Shown one piece after another: positions 1-4,969 of a stretch of 9,231 bases of DNA. Positions within the stretch are counted from its first letter, which is position 1. Every line of letters begins with the position of its first letter. The translations under genes were made by a program, and so were the position numbers. This DNA comes from DASPXK01 sp035637315. Its GTDB lineage: Bacteria; Chloroflexota; UBA6077; JACCZL01. The stretch lies in the NCBI GenBank assembly GCA_035637315.1, contig DASPXK010000393.1, forward strand, positions 1 to 9,231, in the 5' to 3' direction. The notes under the pieces were generated by a model. It was not told the origin of the DNA and searched no databases. It was given only the letters and a program-made list of their open reading frames with translations.

Positions 1-285
1 CAACCCGCTGGAGTCGGTCTTCAGCGGGGTGCGGTTGCGGACCAATGCGGCCAAGCGGATGCGCCGCCGAGACGCCGCGCTCTACCTGGTCTTCAAGCTG
101 GTCGAGCGGCTGAGCCGGAACTGGCGGGCGCTGAATGGGGGGCGAACTTGATGACGTTGGTGTTGGAGGGCTGCGTGTTCAAAGACGGCCTGCTGCAGGC
201 GCGGCTCAACCCAGAACGGACCGCCACAGCCGCATGATCAACGGACGGCGTGGAAGGGAATTTCCACAACTCTTGCGATTACCTC
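1..285 (+). mobile_element. 3' end of an IS256-type insertion sequence
   Basis: The window begins inside an insertion sequence: it holds the end of a transposase gene followed by about 50 nt of AT-richer sequence (GGAATTTCCACAACTCTTG at 252-273). This resembles the terminal inverted repeats of many IS256-family elements (TTTCCACAACTTTTG-like). The left end lies outside the window, so neither the inverted repeat partner nor a target duplication can be checked. The right boundary near 285 is an estimate, set where sequence reading as an SDR tail begins soon after. Confidence 0.6.
2..151 (+). CDS. IS256-family transposase, C-terminal fragment (5' end outside window)
   Basis: The reading frame is open from the window edge and gives 49 residues beginning NPLESVFSGVRLRTNAAKRM and continuing through LYLVFKLVERL to SRNWRALNGG. 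This matches the pattern 'NP(I/L)ES.FS.VRLRT.AAKR...LVFK...NWR.LNG' found at the C-terminus of IS256/mutator-type DDE transposases. The catalytic DDE residues would lie upstream, outside the window. The frame ends at TGA 149-151 just after a run of six G (137-142). One more G would continue the protein for about 30 residues (MTLVLEGCVFKDGLLQARL...) to the TGA at 235-237. That continuation reads like a natural transposase tail, so this copy is probably frameshifted, or the base call in the homopolymer is wrong. The downstream frame also starts with an ATG that overlaps the stop (TGATG). Confidence 0.7.
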   Translation, partial: NPLESVFSGVRLRTNAAKRMRRRDAALYLVFKLVERLSRNWRALNGGRT

Positions 286-366
286 ATCCAGTCAGGAACA
301 ATGGGTTCCGGAAATGTGACCGGCTCCGACTTCGTCATCGACGGCGGGTTGATCACCACGCTATGA
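286..366 (+). pseudogene. Short-chain dehydrogenase/reductase, C-terminal remnant truncated by the IS
   Basis: The short open frame ending at TGA 364-366 contains NVTGSDFVIDGGL. This is the classic C-terminal signature of classical SDR oxidoreductases (VTG...VDGG), which lies close to the end of those roughly 250-residue proteins. The rest of the gene, with its TGxxxGxG cofactor site and YxxxK active site, is absent because IS sequence replaces it immediately upstream. The exact junction is uncertain, and authentic SDR sequence may start only around 310. The stop overlaps the MFS start (ATGA), so the lost dehydrogenase was probably co-translated with the exporter. Confidence 0.65.
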
Positions 367-1895
367 CCATGATCGGGGGCGAAGTCCAGGACAGCAGAGC
401 CGGCGCTGCCAGCGAGCGGGCGGATCCCCAAGCACTGCGGCTTGATGAGCCGTCGGGCAGGTGGGTGGTGGCCGCGGCCGTGCTGGGGTCGGGTATTGCA
501 GCAGTCGACGCGACGGTGGTCAACATCGCCTTACCAGCGCTGGGCAGCGACCTTCACGCGGGGTTCAGTGGTCTTCAGTGGACAATCAATGGCTACACGC
601 TCACCCTGGCGGCGCTGATCCTGCTCGGCGGCTCGCTTGGCGATCGGTACGGTCGCCGTCGTATCTTTGTTCTCGGCACACTGTGGTTCGCGGTGGCCTC
701 GGCACTGTGCGCGCTCGCGCCCAATATTGAGACGCTGGTCGCGGCACGCACCCTTCAGGGCATTGGGGGCGCCCTGCTCACGCCGGGCAGCCTCGCCATC
801 ATCGCCGCCTCGTTCACGGAACGAGATCGCGCGAAGGCCATCGGGGCGTGGTCTGGGTTCGGCGGCGTCGCCAGTGCTATTGGGCCGTTCATCGGCGGCT
901 ACCTCGTCGCGGGCCCAGGTTGGCGTTGGGTCTTCCTCATCAATCTCCCTCTGGCGGCCATTGTCGTGGCCATCTCGCAGCGGCACGTGCCCGAGTCATG
1001 GGACCCGGATGCCGTCCCGCATCTGGACCTGCTCGGAGCAGCGCTCGGGGCTCTGGGCCTGGGCGGCGTGACGTACGCCTTGATTGCTGCCGGTGGTGGC
1101 TGGTCAGCCAGTACGCTTAGCGCAACTGTCCTGGGACTGGCCGGCCTGGTCGGGTTCGTGCTCAACGAGCGACGCAGCCCCTATCCGATGCTTCCGCCGC
1201 ATATCTTCGCCAACCATCAATTCACCGCGGCCAACATCGTCACGTTCGTGGTTTACGCCGCGCTGGGCGGAGTGTTCTTCTTCCTGGTGGTGGACCTGCA
1301 GGTTGTGGCCGGGTTTTCACCGCTCGTGGCTGGCACCGCCCTACTCCCTGTGACCGTGATCATGCTCGTCCTTTCCGCGCGCGCCGGTGCTCTTGCAGCT
1401 CGCATCGGGCCGCGGCTGCCAATGAGTGTCGGCCCCTTTTTCGCGGCGTGCGGCCTGCTCCTCCTGCTACGAGTTGGGCCCGGCGGGTCATATGTCGCGG
1501 ATGTCCTGCCTGCCGTCACCCTTTTCGGTCTCGGCCTGGCGCTTATCGTGGCGCCATTGACTACCATCGTCCTCGCCGCCGCCGAAGCCCGACACGCGGG
1601 TATCGCATCAGGCATCAACAACGCAGTCGCCCGCGCAGCTGGCCTGCTCGCGGTCGCCGTGCTACCTGCACTGGCGGGTATCTCGGGTGACGATTACTAT
1701 CATCCACAGACGTTCGCGGCTGGATTTCGCATCGCGATCATCATGTGCTCAGCGCTACTGGCGCTGGGTGGCCTCCTGGCTGCCATCGCGATTCGTAACC
1801 CGAGTCAGACTCGCAAGATGGATCTGCCAGATCGCCGCCACTATTGCGCCATCGACGGTCCCCCCATACACGCGGTCAGCCAAACGGCCCAATGA
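363..1895 (+). CDS. MFS transporter, DHA2 family (14-TM drug:H+ antiporter type)
   Basis: The product is a 510-residue inner-membrane proton-coupled exporter. TM1 carries the DHA2 signature VDATVVNIALP (residues 48-58). Motif A of the loop after TM2 is GGSLGDRYGRRR (89-100). The antiporter motif C region is GFGGVASAIGPFIGGYL (165-181), followed by GWRWVFLINLP. About 14 hydrophobic segments are spread over the length, and size and layout fit QacA/EmrB-like exporters. Substrate cannot be read from sequence. The frame is open further upstream to 135, but that part is IS and SDR sequence in the wrong frame. ATG 363 was chosen because it overlaps the SDR stop (ATGA) and leaves a normal short N-terminus; ATG 369 is a possible alternative. 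Its 3' end overlaps the DUF5996 gene by 4 nt. The IS upstream may have removed the native promoter. Confidence 0.88.
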   Translation: MTMIGGEVQDSRAGAASERADPQALRLDEPSGRWVVAAAVLGSGIAAVDATVVNIALPALGSDLHAGFSGLQWTINGYTLTLAALILLGGSLGDRYGRRRIFVLGTLWFAVASALCALAPNIETLVAARTLQGIGGALLTPGSLAIIAASFTERDRAKAIGAWSGFGGVASAIGPFIGGYLVAGPGWRWVFLINLPLAAIVVAISQRHVPESWDPDAVPHLDLLGAALGALGLGGVTYALIAAGGGWSASTLSATVLGLAGLVGFVLNERRSPYPMLPPHIFANHQFTAANIVTFVVYAALGGVFFFLVVDLQVVAGFSPLVAGTALLPVTVIMLVLSARAGALAARIGPRLPMSVGPFFAACGLLLLLRVGPGGSYVADVLPAVTLFGLGLALIVAPLTTIVLAAAEARHAGIASGINNAVARAAGLLAVAVLPALAGISGDDYYHPQTFAAGFRIAIIMCSALLALGGLLAAIAIRNPSQTRKMDLPDRRHYCAIDGPPIHAVSQTAQ

Positions 1896-2908
1896 AGCCT
1901 GGTCCCAAGCACCCCATCACCCTTGCCCGGCAGCAGCCCGCCATCGACGCCGCCGCCTGGCCTCGCTTCCCGGTCGCGGGCTGGGACCAGACCGCGCCCA
2001 CGCTCCATCGCTGGACGCAGATCATCGGCAAGATTCGACTTGCGCTCAGCCCACCCGTGAACCACTACTGGCATGTGCCGCTGTACGTCTCGGCGCGCGG
2101 GCTGACGACTTCGCCGATGCCGTACGGGTCGGAGCTGTTCGAGATCGGCTTCGACTTCGGCGACCACCGGCTCGAGCTCACGACAAGCTGGGGACCGACG
2201 CGCTCGGTCCCGCTCGGCCCGCGCAGTGTGGCCGAGTTCTACGCGGACGTCCGCGCCGCGCTCCAGGCGCTCGAGATCAATGTGCAGATTTGGACCACGC
2301 CCGTCGAGGTGGCCGACGGAAACCCGTTTGAGCTGGACCACGAGCACGTGGCATACGATCCGGCTACCGCCCAGGCGTTCTGGCGCGTCCTGGTCCAAGC
2401 AGACCGCGTCTTCAAGCAGTTCCGCAGCCGCTTTCTGGGCAAGTGCAGCCCGGTCCACTTCTTCTGGGGCGGCTTCGACCTAGCGGTGACCCGCTTCTCG
2501 GGACGGCGCGCGCCGATGTGGAACGGATCGGCGCCTAACGTGCATCCGCACGTGATGCACGAGTCGTACTCGCACGAAGTCAGCAGCGCCGGCTTCTGGC
2601 CAGGCGACCAAAACACGCCCCCAGTCTTCTACAGCTACGCCGTCCCCGAGCCAGCCGGCTTCCGCGAGGCGACGGTCCAGCCGACGCGAGCGGCGTACCA
2701 CGCCGGCCTGGGTGAGTTCCTGCTCCCCTACAAGGTGGTCCAGGCATCCAGCCGGCCCGACGACGTGCTGCTCGCCTTTCTCCAGAGCACCTACGAGGCA
2801 GCCGCCGACCTGGGTCACTGGGATCGGTCCCTGCTCGAGGAACAGCCGCCGTGCGCCTGCGATCTGGCCGAGGTTCCAGCACGCGAACAAGCAGGAACCC
2901 GTCAATGA
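1892..2908 (+). CDS. DUF5996 family protein
   Basis: The product is a 338-residue soluble protein with no signal peptide or membrane segment. It resembles the DUF5996 family in the blocks LHRWTQIIGKIRLALSPP, VNHYWHVPLYVSARGLTTSP, FLGKCSPVHFFWGGFDLAVT and LLAFLQSTYEAAADLG near the C-terminus. The family is widespread in bacteria and has no established function that I know of. Conserved Trp, His and Cys residues, such as HFFWG and GKCSPVHF, suggest a ligand or metal pocket, but that is speculation. ATG 1892 overlaps the MFS stop in an ATGA; an upstream in-frame ATG at 1844 lies inside the MFS gene and is rejected. The 3' end overlaps the DsbA-like gene by another ATGA, so MFS, DUF5996 and DsbA-like are very probably translationally coupled. 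Confidence 0.85.
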   Translation: MKPGPKHPITLARQQPAIDAAAWPRFPVAGWDQTAPTLHRWTQIIGKIRLALSPPVNHYWHVPLYVSARGLTTSPMPYGSELFEIGFDFGDHRLELTTSWGPTRSVPLGPRSVAEFYADVRAALQALEINVQIWTTPVEVADGNPFELDHEHVAYDPATAQAFWRVLVQADRVFKQFRSRFLGKCSPVHFFWGGFDLAVTRFSGRRAPMWNGSAPNVHPHVMHESYSHEVSSAGFWPGDQNTPPVFYSYAVPEPAGFREATVQPTRAAYHAGLGEFLLPYKVVQASSRPDDVLLAFLQSTYEAAADLGHWDRSLLEEQPPCACDLAEVPAREQAGTRQ

Positions 2909-3201
2909 GCCGTTCGAAACGGCCCACGCTGGCCTCCACAATCACATCGGACGACCACGCCCAGGGTTCCACCGACGCTGAGGTGACACTGGTCCAGTAC
3001 GGCGACTACGAATGCGACCCTGACCGCTTCGCGCGCGACCCGTCCGGGCCAGCGGTCGCCGGGCGTATCGACCGTGACCTGGCGAGTGGCGAGCACAGCG
3101 GGGTCGAGGGCACGCCGACCTTCTTCGTGAACGGCGTACGCCACGACGGGCCGTACGACCTCGACAGCCTGCGTGCGGCGATCGTGGTCGTCCTGCCATG
3201 A
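2905..3201 (+). CDS. DsbA/thioredoxin-like protein with the central region deleted (no CxxC)
   Basis: The 98-residue product has both ends of a DsbA-like thioredoxin domain but no middle. Residues 16-37 (SDDHAQGSTDAEVTLVQYGDYEC) match the first beta strand leading to the CPxC active site. The sequence then jumps after a single Cys37 to DPDRFARDP, which normally lies just before the last helix. Residues 66-91 (GVEGTPTFFVNGVRHDGPYDLDSL) match the cis-Pro loop and C-terminal strand. A full-length family member is about 170-180 residues, so roughly 70-80 are missing, including the second active-site Cys and the helical insert. The frame is preserved across the junction (about 3016). It cannot act as a normal disulfide oxidoreductase and is probably a decayed gene. 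Start ATG 2905 overlaps the DUF5996 stop. Confidence 0.72.
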   Translation: MSRSKRPTLASTITSDDHAQGSTDAEVTLVQYGDYECDPDRFARDPSGPAVAGRIDRDLASGEHSGVEGTPTFFVNGVRHDGPYDLDSLRAAIVVVLP

Positions 3202-3255
3202 GTGCGCCGAAGAGCATCGGCGTGCCCAAGACCTGAACCGGTGAGGAGAACAGGT

Positions 3256-3558
3256 ATGACGACCGACCAGACGCCGACCTGCACGCACCTGGACCAGGTG
3301 CACGACGTCCGCGCGCACACGCCGGAGGGCTGCGAGGAGTGCCTGAAGATCGGCAGTGAATGGGTCCACCTGCGACTGTGCCTGAGCTGCGGCCACGTAG
3401 GCTGCTGTGACAACTCGCCCAACAAGCACGCGACGAAGCACTACCGCCACACGCACGATCCGCTGATCCAGTCCTTCGAGCCGGGTGAGGACTGGGGCTG
3501 GTGCTACATCGACGAGGTGGTCCTCGAGCCCGCGCCGCTCCCCGAAGCCCGCCGATAA
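3256..3558 (+). CDS. UBP-type zinc finger domain protein
   Basis: This 100-residue protein is almost entirely one zf-UBP domain. Candidate zinc ligands are Cys9 and His11 (CTH), Cys26 and Cys29 (CEEC), Cys42 and Cys45 (CLSCGH), Cys50/Cys51, and His58, His62, His65 and His67 (KHATKHYRHTHDP). The tail EPGEDWGWCYIDEVVLE is typical of bacterial stand-alone members. In eukaryotes the domain binds the C-terminus of ubiquitin; the bacterial role is unknown to me. In bacteria it often sits near thioredoxin-like or antiporter genes, and here it follows the DsbA-like remnant. ATG 3256 has a good ribosome binding site (GAGGAG at 3243-3248, 7-nt spacer). A GTG at 3202 is in frame but adds an Arg-rich stretch not typical of the family and is rejected. 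Confidence 0.87.
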   Translation: MTTDQTPTCTHLDQVHDVRAHTPEGCEECLKIGSEWVHLRLCLSCGHVGCCDNSPNKHATKHYRHTHDPLIQSFEPGEDWGWCYIDEVVLEPAPLPEARR

Positions 3559-3581
3559 CGCGGCCAACGACTTCCGAAGGC

Positions 3582-3608
3582 GGGGCGCTCAGGTTTCCGG
3601 AGCGCCCC
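3582..3608 (+). terminator. GC-rich hairpin after the zinc-finger gene
   Basis: A perfect 9-bp stem (GGGGCGCTC 3582-3590 with GAGCGCCCC 3600-3608) encloses a 9-nt loop and starts 24 nt after the zinc-finger stop codon. The position suits the end of the MFS-DUF5996-DsbA-zinc-finger transcript. There is no T tract after it (AAAGACC follows), so termination would be of the U-less kind or Rho-assisted, or the hairpin may simply protect the 3' end. Confidence 0.4.
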
Positions 3609-3637
3609 AAAGACCACGAATGTGTCGGAACACCCTC

Positions 3638-3948
3638 ATGACCGAGGACTACGACCTGCGGGTGTTCGCCGAGCCGCCACAGCGAGGTCGGGGGGTGGTT
3701 GCTGAAGGGTGGCGCAGCTACGCGCACGCGTTCCCCAGGTAATGATCCACCCACACCGCTTCGCCGTCGAGGGCAACCAGGTCGCGGTCCTCGGGCATAC
3801 CACCGGTTCGCACCTCAGCTTGCCAGATGAGGAAGAGAGCGAGCTGACGCTCATCTGGATCGCGGGCATAGAAGGTGACCGCGTGGCCTCGTGGACGCTC
3901 ATCGAGGACACGCCACAACATCGGCGGGCGTTCGAACTCGACAGCTGA
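3638..3948 (+). pseudogene. SnoaL/NTF2-like protein, frameshifted
   Basis: Two frames together read as one NTF2-like (SnoaL-type) cone-fold protein. The first, from ATG 3638, gives PPQRGRGVVAEGWRSYAHAFP and stops at TAA 3740-3742. The second continues as VMIHPHRFAVEGNQVAVLGH and then TLIWIAGIEGDRVASWTLIED to TGA 3946-3948. Adding one C to the run CCCC at 3733-3736 joins them (AFPQVMIHPHRF). The N-terminus before PPQRGR is also short: NTF2-like proteins normally have 30-40 more residues with helices there, so a second, in-frame deletion after about residue 12 is possible. Function of the intact family member is not predictable (small-molecule binding or ketosteroid isomerase-like fold). It may be a real pseudogene or a sequencing error in a homopolymer. 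Confidence 0.6.
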
Positions 3949-4123
3949 CGGATTGCAGTAACAAGCGGGGATGGCGGCTTCGGGGGGACATCGCCTGTCA
4001 CGGGCTGCGGGAGCCCACTGGCGCGGCGGGGTGAGAGCCACGCGCACTACGCTTCGGCCTTAGGCACGACTTCAGGGGTGGCGAGCGTGGAGCACCATGA
4101 CCGATCGCGCGTCGCTTCGACTA
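3949..4123. other. Spacer with no recognisable gene
   Basis: Between the NTF2-like remnant and the possible minus-strand gene I see no convincing coding frame. The only structure noted is a weak 5-bp hairpin (GGGCT 4002-4006 with AGCCC 4012-4016) without a T tract. Confidence 0.4.
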
Positions 4124-4387
4124 TCAGCGACCCTGCTGCCCGCGGGAGCGCCAGAAGGGGATGGTAACCTCGTCGAGCGCTTGCGCCTGCCGGGGACCGA
4201 TCACCCCTGCGCTCACGATCTCCCGCACCGATGCGCAGACCTCGTCGTAGGTGAGGATCAAGTCGTCCGATGCGTGGACGCCCGGCGGGAACGACCCGAT
4301 CTGCTGGTCGTTGTCCGCGCCCACGGCGGAGGGTCTGCGCGACCAAGCGCGGACCGCATGGCCGCGCCGCGATGCCCTGATCGTCAT
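4124..4387 (-). CDS. Possible small hypothetical protein
   Basis: On the minus strand an 87-residue frame from ATG (4387) to TGA (4124) has GC-rich third positions. Its second half reads like a genuine helical protein (SDDLILTYDEVCASVREI, then SAGVIGPRQAQALDEV and a C-terminal IPFWRSRGQQGR). The N-terminal third is Arg-rich and less convincing. The same frame stays open far upstream through the antisense of ilvB, which is a GC-bias effect and not part of this gene. An alternative ATG at 4441 would give 105 residues and sits next to the divergent ilv promoter. I do not recognise the family. It could be a small stand-alone gene, a fragment, or chance. Confidence 0.33.
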   Translation of the reverse strand: MTIRASRRGHAVRAWSRRPSAVGADNDQQIGSFPPGVHASDDLILTYDEVCASVREIVSAGVIGPRQAQALDEVTIPFWRSRGQQGR

Positions 4388-4453
4388 CCACCGCAGCCCT
4401 TCGCCGCGTCCGGTCGATTCTGACGTATCGAAACGGCCCATAAGTAAATAAGT

Positions 4454-4483
4454 TTGACACCTGGCCGATCGGTCCGATACACT
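4454..4483 (+). promoter_or_regulatory. Sigma70-type promoter of the ilv-leu operon
   Basis: A perfect -35 box TTGACA (4454-4459) is followed after 18 nt by TACACT (4478-4483, 4 of 6 matches to TATAAT). Transcription would start near 4490, about 480 nt before ilvB and just before the T-box leader. A perfect inverted repeat, ATCGG-T-CCGAT (4468-4478), fills the spacer and touches the -10 box, so it could be an operator. Confidence 0.6.
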
Positions 4484-4489
4484 AATGCT

Positions 4490-4761
4490 CACTTTACAAC
4501 CGCATATGAGAACGCGGTGACGGGGAGCAGTAGAGGCGGCGAGGCTGCCCAGAGAGCCGGGGCCAGGTGAAAGCCCGGCGCAGCTAACCTCTCGAACTCG
4601 CCCCTGAGCGGCCTGGGCGAACCCGCGACGAGGCGGACGTAGCCTTGTGACGGAGCGGCGCGCGTGAGAGCGCCATGAGTGGATGCGTTCGCGCGAGGCG
4701 AGCATCAACCAGGGTGGTACCGCGAGGAGATCCCTCGTCCCTGTAGGGACGGGGGTTTTTT
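4490..4761 (+). promoter_or_regulatory. T-box riboswitch leader 1 (Leu specifier CTC)
   Basis: This is a transcriptional T-box leader that senses uncharged tRNA. Stem I is well formed. GGGG 4522-4525 pairs with CCCC 4601-4604, and GAGG 4533-4536 pairs with CCTC 4588-4591. Between them lies a loop-E type internal loop (AGTA on one side, GAA on the other). The GAA is followed directly by CTC (4597-4599), the expected specifier position, pointing to tRNA-Leu(GAG). The distal part has AGAGAG (4551-4556) and the apical GGTGAAAG (4566-4573) closed by GCCGGG/CCCGGC. The T-box sequence AGGGTGGTACCGCG (4711-4724) contains the TGGT bulge that pairs with the tRNA 3' end; its T suits a discriminator A. 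It ends in a strong terminator. Leucine sensing fits the downstream genes. Confidence 0.88.
4732..4761 (+). terminator. Intrinsic terminator of T-box module 1
   Basis: CCCTCGTCCC (4732-4741) pairs over 10 bp, with one G-T wobble, with GGGACGGGGG (4746-4755) around a TGTA loop, followed by six T (4756-4761). The left arm overlaps the partner of the T-box antiterminator, so antiterminator and terminator are mutually exclusive. Confidence 0.9.
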
Positions 4762-4913
4762 CGTCGGAGCGCACGGGATCGGCTCCGGGGCCGCTTGTCG
4801 GCGGCGGAACCCGAAACCCGGGCGGCGAAACCTTGTTTAATCCCTCGACGGGGCGCATCAAGCTGGGTGGTACCACGGGTGACCCTCGTCCCAAGCGGAG
4901 CGAGGGCGCTTTT
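4762..4913 (+). promoter_or_regulatory. Second T-box antiterminator/terminator module
   Basis: A second T-box sequence, CTGGGTGGTACCACG (4863-4877), with the same TGGT acceptor-binding bulge (4868-4871) lies about 150 nt after the first. Both are preceded by GCATCAA (4702-4708 and 4852-4858), suggesting that this module arose by partial duplication of the first. Only about 100 nt separate it from the first terminator, too little for a standard stem I. The module therefore either reuses the upstream stem I or relies on a reduced one, such as the small hairpin GGAGC/GCTCC (4766-4770/4782-4786). It is followed by its own terminator and then ilvB, so a polymerase must pass both terminators. Confidence 0.8.
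4883..4913 (+). terminator. Intrinsic terminator of T-box module 2
   Basis: CCCTCG (4883-4888) pairs with CGAGGG (4901-4906), extended by TCC/GGA with one bulged G (4900), and is followed by GCGCTTTTAT with four T in a row. It is weaker than terminator 1 because the stem is interrupted and the T tract is short. It lies 57 nt before ilvB. Confidence 0.72.
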
Positions 4914-4969
4914 ATATTCGCGGCAGCGCACTCAACGACGAGCGGCAGCGGAACGGGAGGGATGGGTAC

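Noticed and set aside
135..362. Longer N-terminus for the MFS gene starting at 135
   Set aside because: This stretch is transposase and SDR sequence read in another frame; it is Arg-rich and unlike an MFS N-terminus. The ATGA overlap at 363 is the natural start.
1687..2331. Plus-strand open frame bridging the MFS end and DUF5996
   Set aside because: It overlaps two well-supported genes in another frame and has Arg/Ala-rich composition without a recognisable domain.
3202..3255. GTG start at 3202 for the zinc-finger protein
   Set aside because: It adds an Arg/Pro-rich stretch, while ATG 3256 has a strong ribosome binding site and begins directly before the domain.
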